Origin: Chloroflexota bacterium
GTDB lineage: Bacteria > Chloroflexota > Anaerolineae > Aggregatilineales > UBA3940
Assembly: GCA_010092885.1 (NCBI GenBank)
Contig: JAADYX010000094.1
Span: 1 to 64,000, forward strand
Reading direction: 5' to 3'
Length of the DNA stretch: 64,000 nucleotides
Both the position numbers and the translations under genes were made by a program. Below the pieces are notes generated by a model. The model was not told the origin of the DNA and ran no database searches. It saw only the letters and a program-made list of their open reading frames with translations. Every line of letters starts with the position of its first letter. Positions within the stretch are counted from its first letter, which is position 1. Positions 26,234 to 35,565 of the stretch are shown piece after piece.

Positions 26234-28027
26234 TTATGAGGCGCCCAACCGCCCGAATTCCTTGGCCAGCTGCTGCGCGGAAAGGTGCAGGATAGTAGGG
26301 CGGCCATGCGGGCAGGTCTTGGGTGCCGCACACGATTCCAGCTGCCGGATGAGCGCCTGCATCTCCGCGAACGTCAGCACCTGCCCGGCCTTAATTGCTG
26401 CCTGCTTGCACACGCGCGCAACAAGCTGCTGCTCGGCAGTTGCACCGGTAGGCATATCGCCCACCTCGATCTCGCCAATCGCCGCGAGCAGCGCTTCCAC
26501 CGGGTCACTGCTGGCCACCAGAGCAGGCACCGCTCGGACCTGCACCGCACTGCGCCCAAACAAACAAACCTGTAACCCCACCCGATCCAGTTTATCGAGA
26601 TTCTCCTCACCCAGCGCCATCTGATCGGGCCGCAGTTGGACCACGACCGGTTCCAGCAGATCCTGCGAAACAGCCACATCGTCGGCCTGCTCCGCCATAA
26701 ACTGCTCGTAAAGCACCCGTTCGTGTGCGGCGTGTTGGTCCACGAGGTACATGCCATCCGGCCCTTCAGCAACGATATAGGTGCCCCCGATCTGGCCGAC
26801 AACACGCAGCATGGGCAGATCGCGCTTGCGGCGGGGTGTACCCTCTGCCGTTTCTTCCGGCTGGCGATGCTGCGGATGCTGGCCGGGATCGGTCATATCC
26901 ATATCCATACCCAGCTGGTTAAGCCGCTGGCCGGTGACCTGCGTCAGACGGTCACGGCGCGCCGCCCACTGCGGCGATCCCCACCGGATCTCGCCCTGAC
27001 CACGTATACGCGGTGTGGAAGCCTGTTCCACCAGCGTGCCGCGCACAGCCCGCTGCACCGCGCTGAAGACCACATCCGGGCGGCGGAAGCGCACCTGCGC
27101 TTTCGTTGGGTGCACGTTGACATCCACCTCATCCGGTGGCACGTCGATCAGCAGAACAACCACCGGATACCGCCCGACCATCATCATGGTATGGTACGCC
27201 TGCACGACCGCGTATCCCAGGCTGGAGTCCTGTATCCAGCGCCCGTTGACAAACAGTGTGATCTGGCTGCGATTGGAGCGGCTGAGCGCCGGATCGCCGG
27301 CATAACCCCACACACGCACGGACGGCAGATCGTCACGCAGCGACCTCTCCACAGGCTCGACTCGCAGCATTTGCTCGGCCACATCACCACCATAGGCATC
27401 GTTGATCACATCCAGCAGATCGCCGCTGCCGGTCGTGTTGAACTGTTCCTGCCGGTTGTGGATAAACCGGAACCGCACATGAGGATAGGCCATCGCATAG
27501 CGGATCAGCATCGCACCCATATGGCCGCGCTCGGTGGTATCGCGTTTGAGGAACTTCAGGCGGGCCGGGACATTAAAAAACAGGTTCTCCACGGTGATCA
27601 CGGTGCCCTGCGGTGCTCCCACCATCTCACGGCTGCGCACCCGCCCGCCCTCGATGACGAGGCGTGTCCCATGGTGTTCGCCCTGTGCGCGCGTGTCGAC
27701 GCTCAACCGGCTCACTGAGGCGATGGAGGCCAGTGCTTCGCCGCGGAAACCCAGCGTACTGATCGTATCCAGATCGAGGATGTTGGTGATTTTGCTGGTT
27801 GCATGGCGTTCGAAGGCCATTTCCACCTCGTCGGCCGGGATGCCCCATCCATTGTCGGAAACGCGGATCAATCGTTTGCCGCCCGCCTCCGCCTCCACAA
27901 TGATAGTATCCGCGCCCGCATCCAGCGCATTCTCAACCAGCTCCTTGACCACGGAGGCAGGTCGTTCTACAACCTCGCCCGCCGCGATCTGGCTGGCAAC
28001 GTCCGGGGGTAAGATGCGTATCGGCAT
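26234..28027 (-). CDS. mutL: DNA mismatch repair protein MutL
   Basis: The 597-residue MutL begins with the GHKL ATPase: RILPPDVASQIAAGEVVERPASVVKELVENALDAGAD (in parts), then DNGWGI, RHATSKI and GFRGEAL. A transducer domain reaches about residue 330. After a Gln/Pro-rich linker (about 340-400) the C-terminal dimerisation domain shows DQHAAHER and the metal-site motifs CKQAAIKAGQ and CPHGRPT. This suggests an endonuclease-type MutL, although the acidic DQHAxxE motif here is DQHAAHERVLYEQF. MutS is not in the window. A terminator-like hairpin separates it from the sensor kinase gene upstream. Confidence 0.97.
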   Translation of the reverse strand: MPIRILPPDVASQIAAGEVVERPASVVKELVENALDAGADTIIVEAEAGGKRLIRVSDNGWGIPADEVEMAFERHATSKITNILDLDTISTLGFRGEALASIASVSRLSVDTRAQGEHHGTRLVIEGGRVRSREMVGAPQGTVITVENLFFNVPARLKFLKRDTTERGHMGAMLIRYAMAYPHVRFRFIHNRQEQFNTTGSGDLLDVINDAYGGDVAEQMLRVEPVERSLRDDLPSVRVWGYAGDPALSRSNRSQITLFVNGRWIQDSSLGYAVVQAYHTMMMVGRYPVVVLLIDVPPDEVDVNVHPTKAQVRFRRPDVVFSAVQRAVRGTLVEQASTPRIRGQGEIRWGSPQWAARRDRLTQVTGQRLNQLGMDMDMTDPGQHPQHRQPEETAEGTPRRKRDLPMLRVVGQIGGTYIVAEGPDGMYLVDQHAAHERVLYEQFMAEQADDVAVSQDLLEPVVVQLRPDQMALGEENLDKLDRVGLQVCLFGRSAVQVRAVPALVASSDPVEALLAAIGEIEVGDMPTGATAEQQLVARVCKQAAIKAGQVLTFAEMQALIRQLESCAAPKTCPHGRPTILHLSAQQLAKEFGRLGAS

Positions 28028-28038
28028 GAGGCTCTCCG

Positions 28039-28065
28039 AAAACTACGGCCCTCACAGGGAGGGCC
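28039..28065 (-). terminator. Terminator after the sensor kinase gene
   Basis: On the minus strand GGCCCTC, a five-base loop and GAGGGCC are followed by GTAGTTTTC. It lies between the kinase stop codon (28097) and the mutL start (28027), with a short T-run. Confidence 0.6.
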
Positions 28066-28096
28066 AGCCGCGTCAGTCAATGGGTTGGAGTATAGC

Positions 28097-31000
28097 TCAT
28101 TCCATACTTTCGACCATGGTGTCCTCATCATCCAGTTCGCCCGGGCGGGGCCGGACAACGGGCACCGTAATCGAGAAGGTGCTGCCCTCACCAAACGTGC
28201 TGCGAACCCCGACCCGCCCGCCGTGCGCATCAGCGATGGACTTCACCAGGGCCAACCCCAGGCCGGAGCCATGCGGACGGGGCGGATCCCCTTCACGATG
28301 GGGCACACGGTAGAACGGATTGAACAGACTGGGTTGGTCCTCAGTGCGGATGCCGATGCCCGTATCCGTAATAGCGATGTGAACAGCACGCTGGCTGTCA
28401 TCCGCTGTCAGATGGGCATCAATGCGCACCCGACCGCCTTCCGGCGTGTACTTGACCGCGTTGCCCACCAGGTTGGCCACCGCCTGCCGCATCAACATCG
28501 GATCCACATAAAGCATCGGCATGCCGTTTTCAACATCCGTCACAAGCTCCACTTTGCCCTGTTGGGCCAGTGCGCTTTGCTCAGAGACCACATCGGAGAT
28601 CAGCTCTGCCGGGTCGATCAATGCCCGGTCGAGGTCGAAGTTGTCACCGAAGCGCAGTTTGCTGAGCTGCGTCAGCCGTTCAGTCATCTGCGCGATGCGG
28701 GCTATGCCCGTCTCGATTTTGTCCAAAGACTCGATCTGCCGTTCGTTGAGATCGCCGACCAGCGGCATCATGGTGATGTAGCCGCGCATGTAGGTCAGCG
28801 GAGAACGCAGATCGTGCGACACCATCCGCAGGAAGACCGTCTTGATGTTATCGAGTTCTTTCAGCTCAGTGATGTCACGCAGCACGGCCACCCGACCAGC
28901 CAGGCTGCCATCGCTGACGATGGTCGAAATGTTGATGAGCAGCGTGCGCCCTTCCGGGCCGGGGATCTCCAGTTCAGCAGCGGGGCGCTTCAGGTCGGAC
29001 AGATGGTCGGCGAGCAGTGCCGGCTCGATGACCTCATCAACGTGATAGCCGCGCACGGCCTCATGCGGTACGTCAAACAGGTCCGCCGCTGCCGGGTTCA
29101 TCAGCGCGATCCGGCCGTCCGTGTCGGTCACAATGATGCCATCCGATGTGCTGATCAGCACGGCTTCCAACTCCCGGCGGCGTTCTTCTGCGGCGGCGAA
29201 GAGCCGCGCGTTGGAAACCGCCACCGCCGCCTGCCCGGCTAGCGTCGTCAGGTAGGTCATCTCGTATTCTTCAAAGACGTGCTCATCGGGATAGGCCAGC
29301 CACAGCATGCCGTGCAGCGTGTTCTCACCACGCAGCGGAAAGGCGACCAATGCCCCCACTCCCTCCGGCGGAGCAATGCCATCGAAGACCCCTTCCGCCC
29401 GCCAGATCTGGCTGATCACCATAATGCCCTGTTTCTCAACCAGCCTGAACAGGGGCTCATCCAACACGGCCATAGAGGAGGCACCCAGGCCCGTGGCATA
29501 CACCTCCGCCGGATCGCGCAGCACAATGCGTGCCCCAAGGGCGTCCGTCAGCTCAAGGGCGCTGCTGAGAATGCTTGGCATCGCGCGGAATAGTTCCAGG
29601 CTGGAGGATACACCCAGCGTCACGTTGAGCAGCCGTTCCTGCTCGTTCAGACGGCTGCGCAGGCTGCGGCGCATCTGCTCGAAGCCCAGCCCTAACCGCC
29701 CGATCTCATCTTCGCCGCTGATCTCAACCGGTTCGTCGAGATCCCCCCGCTCGATCTGCTCGACCGACTCAAGCAGGCGCTCCAGCGGATCGGTCACCCG
29801 CCGGGCAATGGCAAGCACCAAGCCGACCGCGGCTGTGCTCAATATCAGCAGGATGCCCAACGTGGGCACGGCGATCTGTACGGCCAGGGCTGCGGCCACT
29901 TCGTTGGGCACACGGATCACAACGGACCACGCCTGCCCTTCCACTGGCAGCACATAAAGCAGCGCCGTGCTGCCATCGGCTGCCGTCTGCCGGAACACCT
30001 GCCCCGGATCGCCAGGCCGCGTCAGTTCAGTCACATTGCCCGGCACGAACTCCGTCAGATGGGCATCCGGCTGCGCGGGATACAGCAGAACCGTGTTCTG
30101 CTCGCTGATGATGAAGCCTTCACCTTCGCCAACAATGCCCTCGCGCAGCAGGTCAGCAGTCGGTTCCAGGAAGAGGTTGCCATCCAACGTGGTGCGCCCG
30201 ACCAGCACGCCGCCGCTTTCAACCGGCACCACAAAACTGAGCACTGCCGAACTGGTTCCCTCAATGAGCACCTCTGCCGGGGCACCGCTGCTCAATGCAC
30301 CAGCGACCCGCGCGTCTTCCGTTGGTGCCAGGCCATCGGGGAAAACCGCCGTGCCGGTCGGATAGATCGCGGCGATGCTGCCATCAGGCGTGACATAGAT
30401 CAACTGCTGGAAGAAGGGTACTGTTCGCAGATTCTCTTCAAGGGGAAGCGGTTCTTCCACGGCCAGGCTGCGGATCAGGCCGCGGCCCACCTGCATGAAG
30501 AAGGGCACACTGCTGCCCGCATTCTCCGCGTCACGGGCGATCTGCTCGACGACTACGCGGGTCGCCACTGTGTAGGAGGTAATGCCCACCCAGCCGACAA
30601 GCGCAAACACAGCGATCACCAACAGAGGGATAAGGGTCCACAGGGTGCGCTGGTCGAGGTGTCGTTCCCAGGGGGGGATGATCAGCTGTTCAGGTTCCGG
30701 GCGTTGGGTCACAAGTACCACAATTTGGGTGAGGCCCCCCGCGATCAAGGCCATGGTCAGAGTCGCAGTGAGCACACCACCGGACAGCGATGTCGCCTGT
30801 ATCAATGCCATGAGCGGCTCGGAGGGTCCTGTCATCAGGATGCCAAGCACGGTCAGCGGCCACCACACAAACAACCCAACGATCAATGCCGTCACCAGGG
30901 GGGCACGCAGGAGCCGCCCCACCACGCCCTGATAAGGTTGGCGCACCAGCACCGCGATAAGGGTCGCCACCAGGGCTGTTTCAAAGGGTTGGCTGAGCCG

Positions 31001-31336
31001 TCCGGTATCGAAGAGCATCCACGCGGCGCCTGTAACCAACCCCACCACCGCTGCCGGGCTGCGTCCGGACCAGATCGCCGCGACCAGCACGGGCAGTAGG
31101 CCCAAGGCGGCCGCGCCAGCACCGATCTTCAGCACGATGACCTCGGCCAGCAGAGGGGCCGCCAGCAGACTCAACACAAAGGCAGCGCCGCCTCCGGATG
31201 CCATTTGCTGGAAGTCAGACAGGGTGACGACCAGCACCACAACCACCCCAATCAACAGGGCCGCGACATAGAAATAGCCCAACACCGGAAGCGTCAGGTC
31301 GATAGCAGGCTCAGAAAATGCGATCCATTCAACCAT
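28097..31336 (-). CDS. Membrane sensor histidine kinase with polytopic N-terminus, dCACHE, HAMP, GAF and PAS
   Basis: The product has about 1079 residues if started at MVEWIAFSEPAID; an ATG 22 codons earlier would overlap the methyltransferase gene. About seven hydrophobic segments fill residues 15-235. A large extracytoplasmic dCACHE-like domain follows (about 260-480) before another helix and a HAMP region (RRVTDPLERLLESVEQI). A GAF (about 580-735), a PAS with ISTSDGIIVTDTDGRIALMN, and the HisKA box SHDLRSPLTYMRGY (phosphorylated His about 841) lead to a HATPase with NLVGNAVKYTPEG, DTGIGI and GSGLGLALVK. No response regulator is adjacent. A TATACT -10 candidate lies about 35 bases upstream of the chosen start, without a clear ribosome-binding site. 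Confidence 0.88.
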   Translation of the reverse strand: MVEWIAFSEPAIDLTLPVLGYFYVAALLIGVVVVLVVTLSDFQQMASGGGAAFVLSLLAAPLLAEVIVLKIGAGAAALGLLPVLVAAIWSGRSPAAVVGLVTGAAWMLFDTGRLSQPFETALVATLIAVLVRQPYQGVVGRLLRAPLVTALIVGLFVWWPLTVLGILMTGPSEPLMALIQATSLSGGVLTATLTMALIAGGLTQIVVLVTQRPEPEQLIIPPWERHLDQRTLWTLIPLLVIAVFALVGWVGITSYTVATRVVVEQIARDAENAGSSVPFFMQVGRGLIRSLAVEEPLPLEENLRTVPFFQQLIYVTPDGSIAAIYPTGTAVFPDGLAPTEDARVAGALSSGAPAEVLIEGTSSAVLSFVVPVESGGVLVGRTTLDGNLFLEPTADLLREGIVGEGEGFIISEQNTVLLYPAQPDAHLTEFVPGNVTELTRPGDPGQVFRQTAADGSTALLYVLPVEGQAWSVVIRVPNEVAAALAVQIAVPTLGILLILSTAAVGLVLAIARRVTDPLERLLESVEQIERGDLDEPVEISGEDEIGRLGLGFEQMRRSLRSRLNEQERLLNVTLGVSSSLELFRAMPSILSSALELTDALGARIVLRDPAEVYATGLGASSMAVLDEPLFRLVEKQGIMVISQIWRAEGVFDGIAPPEGVGALVAFPLRGENTLHGMLWLAYPDEHVFEEYEMTYLTTLAGQAAVAVSNARLFAAAEERRRELEAVLISTSDGIIVTDTDGRIALMNPAAADLFDVPHEAVRGYHVDEVIEPALLADHLSDLKRPAAELEIPGPEGRTLLINISTIVSDGSLAGRVAVLRDITELKELDNIKTVFLRMVSHDLRSPLTYMRGYITMMPLVGDLNERQIESLDKIETGIARIAQMTERLTQLSKLRFGDNFDLDRALIDPAELISDVVSEQSALAQQGKVELVTDVENGMPMLYVDPMLMRQAVANLVGNAVKYTPEGGRVRIDAHLTADDSQRAVHIAITDTGIGIRTEDQPSLFNPFYRVPHREGDPPRPHGSGLGLALVKSIADAHGGRVGVRSTFGEGSTFSITVPVVRPRPGELDDEDTMVESME

Positions 31337-31379
31337 TGTTAGAAAGGGGTTGCGGAATGTTTCGGCAGTAGTATAGCAT

Positions 31380-32228
31380 TTAGCCTCGCGTGCCCACCAC
31401 ATCGATCTGGTGAGCGATGTAGATCAGTGTGCCTTCGTTGATCTGGCGTTGGCGGGCGGTCAGCCAACCGTCTAAAGTGCCCGCGTCGATCTGTCCGCGC
31501 AGCGCCTCATCGAAAAAGTGAAGTATATGCTGTAGAAAATAGGCTTCGTCGCCTTGATAGACACCGTTCGGCCCGGCCATCACGACCCAATCGGAGCCGC
31601 CCGCCGCCTCGATGACAGCATCAGCCTCGCGCAGATGGTGCAGCAAATGCCGCCCCGCGCGGCTGTCTCCGGATGGCTTCCCATTGATGATGCGCGTGTC
31701 CATCGAGCGATGGTACAGGTCGACGATCCGCTTGTCCAATTCGGGATCAACGGGTGGTTCCAGTGCCGTGACGCCGTCAAAGGTCAGCGTGAAGTAGAAC
31801 AGCCCACCCGGGCGCAGCAGGTTGAAAAGGTCGGGCAGCACTTCCGGGATATGCACCAGATCCAGAAAGGCATGGGCCACGAGTAGATCCCACTGGTCTT
31901 GGGTTTCGGCTGCAAAGGCGAAGACATCCGCTTCTGTGAAGCGTGCTGTCACCCGATCGCCAGTGCGTGTCCCGTCGCTGAAGCGTTGGCGGGCCACCTC
32001 GGTGTTTTGTTGGTCCACGCCATGGTAGAGGATCTGCCCGTCATAGAGACGCCACTCTTTGAACCGGTCCAACATCGTGCCGATACCAGCACCCAATTCA
32101 AGAATACGCAGGGGGCCAGTGTGCCGCTCATCAAGCAGTGAGACCAGTGTCTGCCACACATGCCGGTTGAGTGACCGGTCATCAATGAAACGCTTAGCAT
32201 CTAAATAACGTATAAAATCGATGGTCAT
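31380..32228 (-). CDS. Class I SAM-dependent methyltransferase
   Basis: The 282-residue protein has the Rossmann-like methyltransferase fold. The SAM motif I is ILELGAGIGTMLDRF (about residues 40-55). The acidic motif II lies around YHGVDQQNTEV, and the LVAHAFLDLVHIPEVLPDLFNLLRPGGLFYFTLTFDGV block holds motifs III and post-III (cited in part). The acceptor is unknown. The ATG lies 78 bases from the divergent flippase-like gene and has only a weak ribosome-binding site. The 3' end lies just upstream of the kinase gene, with which it may be cotranscribed. Confidence 0.87.
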   Translation of the reverse strand: MTIDFIRYLDAKRFIDDRSLNRHVWQTLVSLLDERHTGPLRILELGAGIGTMLDRFKEWRLYDGQILYHGVDQQNTEVARQRFSDGTRTGDRVTARFTEADVFAFAAETQDQWDLLVAHAFLDLVHIPEVLPDLFNLLRPGGLFYFTLTFDGVTALEPPVDPELDKRIVDLYHRSMDTRIINGKPSGDSRAGRHLLHHLREADAVIEAAGGSDWVVMAGPNGVYQGDEAYFLQHILHFFDEALRGQIDAGTLDGWLTARQRQINEGTLIYIAHQIDVVGTRG

Positions 32229-32305
32229 GCCCCTATTCTAAGCTATAATCCCCATAATACGGAAATCGAGGAAACGGAAACCGGGCTCTGGAAACACAGC
32301 CGACT

Positions 32306-33328
32306 GTGAAAAAGCGGGCCCCGTTGAGCTGGCTTTTGTGGCTGCTGCCACTGCCCCTCTTGTGGCTTGCCTTTTGCAATATATCCTTCGGACGGCTCGC
32401 CGATCTCTTTACCTCCCTGAATGCCTTACAGGTTGCAGCGCTGGTAGGCGTGAATGTGTTGGTACTGGCGACCTTCAGTGCCCGCTGGTGGATCGTCCTG
32501 CTTGCTCAGGGAACAGCGCGGGTCTCTTTCGTGGAGGTGTCAGCCTACCGGCTGGTCTCCTTTGCGGTCAGTTTCTTCACACCCGGGCCTCAGTTCGGCG
32601 GCGAACCGCTGCAGGTCTATTTCCTCAACCGTTCACATGATGTGCCAACGGGCCCTGCCTTGGCCTCCGTTGCTCTTGAGAAGACTATTGAACTGACGAT
32701 CAACGGTCTGATGATGGCCGCCGGCGCAATCCTCGTCGTACGCAGCGAACTCCTGCCGGAGCTAGGCCAGACGGGCGTGGTGCTCACCCTGCTGCTAATG
32801 GTGCTGCCGTTAGGGCTGCTTGTCTTGTTTTGGAGCGGCTACCGGCCCTTTACACCGCTCATCGGATTACTGCCCGAGAGCATCCGGCAGGCAGCCGTTT
32901 TCGAGCAGGCAGCCGCTGCTGTTCTCAATGCAGAGGATGAGATCATCGCGTTTTGCCAGCAGCGGCGCGGGGCCTTGATCCTTGCCAGCCTTGTCACCAT
33001 TGCGAGTTGGGTGCTGTTCGTCGTGGAGTATGGTTTCGCCCTCTCCCTTTTCGGGCTGCGCCTGCCACTGGGGCAGGTCGTGGCACTGGTCGTTGCCGCC
33101 CGCCTCGCTTTTTTGGTCCCGGCACCCGGTGGCCTGGGCGCTGTGGAAGCCAGTCAGGTGTTTGTCATGCAGGCCCTCGGCTATGATCCGGCCATCGGGT
33201 TGAGCCTGAGTCTGCTCATCCGTGTGCGCGATCTGTTATTTGGCCTGGCCGGATTGGCACTCGGCTGGGCCATGGGAGCACAGCATCTGCTCCGACCTAC
33301 CGACCGTTATTTTGTTGAAGAAGAGTAA
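32306..33328 (+). CDS. Flippase-like membrane protein (UPF0104 / LPG synthase TM region)
   Basis: The 340-residue polytopic protein has about eight hydrophobic segments and matches the lysylphosphatidylglycerol synthase TM/UPF0104 family. FTPGPQFGGEPLQVYFLNR is the usual FTPG.GGE motif, and LVPAPGGLGAVEASQVF is the C-terminal glycine-rich motif. Members flip lipids or lipid-linked precursors across the membrane, often for glycolipids. The start is a GTG with a weak GGAAA site; a perfect TATAAT (32244-32249) stands about 55 bases upstream without a good -35. It may be the first gene of a group that continues with ribA, four bases after its stop. Confidence 0.85.
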   Translation: MKKRAPLSWLLWLLPLPLLWLAFCNISFGRLADLFTSLNALQVAALVGVNVLVLATFSARWWIVLLAQGTARVSFVEVSAYRLVSFAVSFFTPGPQFGGEPLQVYFLNRSHDVPTGPALASVALEKTIELTINGLMMAAGAILVVRSELLPELGQTGVVLTLLLMVLPLGLLVLFWSGYRPFTPLIGLLPESIRQAAVFEQAAAAVLNAEDEIIAFCQQRRGALILASLVTIASWVLFVVEYGFALSLFGLRLPLGQVVALVVAARLAFLVPAPGGLGAVEASQVFVMQALGYDPAIGLSLSLLIRVRDLLFGLAGLALGWAMGAQHLLRPTDRYFVEEE

Positions 33329-33331
33329 CCT

Positions 33332-33937
33332 ATGTCGATCAAACGTTTGACCAAAACACGCATCCCGACTGCCTCTGGTGAATTCTATCTGTGTTTGTAT
33401 GACAGCGGTGATGGGGAAGAACACATGGCCCTTTTGATGGGCGACCTTGAAGAGAAGACTGACGTCCTTGCCCGTGTCCATTCGGAGTGCTTTACGGGTG
33501 ATGTGCTCGGTTCACGGCGCTGCGACTGCGGCGAGCAACTCGCCATGGCCATGCAGCGCGTAGCGATGGCCGGGGAGGGCATCATCCTCTATTTGCGGCA
33601 GGAGGGGCGCGGCATCGGACTGCTGAGCAAACTCAAAGCCTATGACCTTCAGGACGAAGGCTACGATACCGTTGAAGCTAACATCGCTCTGGGGCACGGT
33701 GCCGATGAACGCGACTATTCTATCGCTGCGGCGATCTTCCACGATCTGGGCGTGACCTCCGTCCGGCTGATGACCAACAACCCGGCCAAAATCGAGGCGC
33801 TGGAAGCCCTCGGCATTGAGGTCACTGAGCACATCGCGCTGCAGGCGGAGCCCAACGCCGACAATCTGGACTATCTGCGCACCAAGATGCTGCGCATGGG
33901 GCATACTATCTCCTTGAACGGTGCCAATGGCGATTGA
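33332..33937 (+). CDS. ribA: GTP cyclohydrolase II
   Basis: The 201-residue enzyme converts GTP to 2,5-diamino-6-ribosylamino-4(3H)-pyrimidinone 5'-phosphate, formate and pyrophosphate, the first step of riboflavin synthesis. The zinc ligands Cys53, Cys64 and Cys66 are in HSECFTGDVLGSRRCDCG. The catalytic YLRQEGRGIGL block and the GTP-binding YDTVEANIALGHGADERDY follow in canonical order. It has no DHBP synthase domain. The ATG lies four bases after the flippase-like gene, with GAAGAAGAG upstream, and the 3' end overlaps the RibD-like reductase gene by 17 bases. Confidence 0.95.
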   Translation: MSIKRLTKTRIPTASGEFYLCLYDSGDGEEHMALLMGDLEEKTDVLARVHSECFTGDVLGSRRCDCGEQLAMAMQRVAMAGEGIILYLRQEGRGIGLLSKLKAYDLQDEGYDTVEANIALGHGADERDYSIAAAIFHDLGVTSVRLMTNNPAKIEALEALGIEVTEHIALQAEPNADNLDYLRTKMLRMGHTISLNGANGD

Positions 33938-34571
33938 GCCATTTGTCACTCTGAGTTTTGCCCAAAGTCTGGATGGCCGCATTGCGGCGCGCCCTGGCGA
34001 GCAGACTGTGCTCAGTGGCGCGGCATCCATGCACCTGACTCACCGGCTGCGTGCCACGCACGATGCCATCCTGGTGGGCATCGGCACCGTGCTGGCCGAC
34101 GATCCACAGCTGACTGTCCGCCATGTGGAAGGCCCCAATCCGCAGCCTGTTGTTGTTGACAGCACGTTACGCATGCCACCCGATGCCCGCCTGCTTGACC
34201 ATCCCACCCACGCACTGTGGGTTGCCACCACGCACCAGGCCCCGGCAGAAAAACGGCACACAATGACAGCGAACAGAGCCGAGCTCCTGTTGGTGCCGCA
34301 GACCACGTCCGGGCACGTTGACCTTGTCGCCCTATTCACCGAACTGGGACGGCGCGGCATCCGCAGTGTGATGGTTGAGGGAGGGGCGGGCATCATTACC
34401 AGCATACTCGCTGGCAGACTGGCTCACTTCGCCGTGATCACGGTGGCACCGGTGTGGCTTGGCTCGGAGGGATTGGCCGCGGCGGGCCAGCTGCACGTAT
34501 CTGTATCCCTGCGCAGCGCGCACAGCCTCCAGCTTGGGGAAGACACCATCATCTGGGGGTGGCTGGTATGA
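33921..34571 (+). CDS. RibD C-terminal-type reductase
   Basis: The 216-residue protein is a stand-alone DHFR-like RibD reductase domain without the deaminase half. It shows VTLSFAQSLDGRIA, HRLRATHDAILVGIGTVLADDPQLTVR, VVVDSTLRMP and VMVEGGAGI(I)TSIL, the hallmarks of the NADPH-dependent reduction in riboflavin synthesis. Overlap with ribA by 17 bases makes a riboflavin role very likely, acting either before deamination (archaeal/fungal order) or with a separate deaminase. An ATG two codons later is an alternative start. The stop overlaps the next start (ATGA). Confidence 0.88.
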   Translation: MPMAIEPFVTLSFAQSLDGRIAARPGEQTVLSGAASMHLTHRLRATHDAILVGIGTVLADDPQLTVRHVEGPNPQPVVVDSTLRMPPDARLLDHPTHALWVATTHQAPAEKRHTMTANRAELLLVPQTTSGHVDLVALFTELGRRGIRSVMVEGGAGIITSILAGRLAHFAVITVAPVWLGSEGLAAAGQLHVSVSLRSAHSLQLGEDTIIWGWLV

Positions 34572-35548
34572 AAGCAGTATGGTTCACCGGCCCACAGCAG
34601 GTGACGATCCGTGAGGCAGAGACCCCCCAACCCGATCCGGAGCAGGTGCTGGTACGAACCCTTGCCAGCGCGATCAGCCCCGGCACAGAGATGCTCATCT
34701 ACCGGGGGGACGCCCCTGCCGATATGGCTGCCGACTCAAGCATCGAAGCCTTGGGCGGGTCACTTGCCTTCCCATTGAAGTACGGGTATGCCTGTGTGGG
34801 TGAAGTGATCGCCTGTGGTGAGGGCATCGCCCCGGAGTGGCTTGGCAGACAGGTCTTTGCCTTCACCCCCCATGAGACGCTTTTCGCAGCACGCCCCTCT
34901 GATCTGCTCCCCATCCCGGATGGCGTGAGCCTGGAACAGGCACTCTTCCTCCCCAACATGGAAACAGCCGTCAACCTGCTGCACGATGGCGCACCGCGCC
35001 TTGGCGAAAGAGTGCTCGTTTTCGGGCAGGGGGTAGTTGGCCTGCTGACTGCGGCCTTGTTGGCTCACATGCCGCTTGAAGTGCTGGCCACTGTCGACCG
35101 GCACCCCCTGCGGCGCGATCTCTCCCGTGCGTTGGGTGCCGGGCAGAGCTTCTCGCCTGGAGACGACCTGCCTGCTGATATGGACCTCACCTACGAAGTG
35201 TCGGGCGCGCCTGCCGCCCTGGACGCTGCTATCGCCGCCACAGGCTTTGCCGGGCGCATCGTGATCGGCTCGTGGTATGGACGCAAGACCGTCTCCTTGG
35301 ATCTGGGTGGCCACTTTCATCGCAGCCGTATTCGCCTGCTCAGCTCACAGGTGAGCAGCATTGACCCCACCCAGGCCGGACGCTGGACAAAATCCCGGCG
35401 ATTCGAGACCGCATGGGCTATGATCAGAGCGGTCGGGCCGGAGCGTCTGATCACGCATAGGTTTCCGTTCGTGCAGGCCGCCGATGCATATAGGCTGCTC
35501 GACGAACACCCCGACCAGACCGTACAGATAGTACTCACGTATAGCTAG
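34568..35548 (+). CDS. MDR-family dehydrogenase, zinc-site degenerate
   Basis: The 326-residue medium-chain dehydrogenase starts at MKAVWFTGP and overlaps the previous stop by four bases. ISPGTEMLIYRGDAP replaces the usual catalytic cysteine region, so the catalytic zinc ligand appears to be missing, as in the subgroup that resembles BchC and related oxidoreductases. A Rossmann glycine motif follows in LVFGQGVVGLLTAALLAH (about residues 157-175), and TGFAGRIVIGSWYG later. The substrate is unknown. Coupling to the riboflavin genes may be for expression only. Confidence 0.82.
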   Translation: MKAVWFTGPQQVTIREAETPQPDPEQVLVRTLASAISPGTEMLIYRGDAPADMAADSSIEALGGSLAFPLKYGYACVGEVIACGEGIAPEWLGRQVFAFTPHETLFAARPSDLLPIPDGVSLEQALFLPNMETAVNLLHDGAPRLGERVLVFGQGVVGLLTAALLAHMPLEVLATVDRHPLRRDLSRALGAGQSFSPGDDLPADMDLTYEVSGAPAALDAAIAATGFAGRIVIGSWYGRKTVSLDLGGHFHRSRIRLLSSQVSSIDPTQAGRWTKSRRFETAWAMIRAVGPERLITHRFPFVQAADAYRLLDEHPDQTVQIVLTYS

Positions 35549-35565
35549 CACAGGATGACAACCCC

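Noticed and set aside
34568..35548. Zinc-dependent alcohol dehydrogenase
   Set aside because: The N-terminal catalytic cysteine position is occupied by ISPGTE, so a classical zinc site is not supported; kept as an MDR dehydrogenase.
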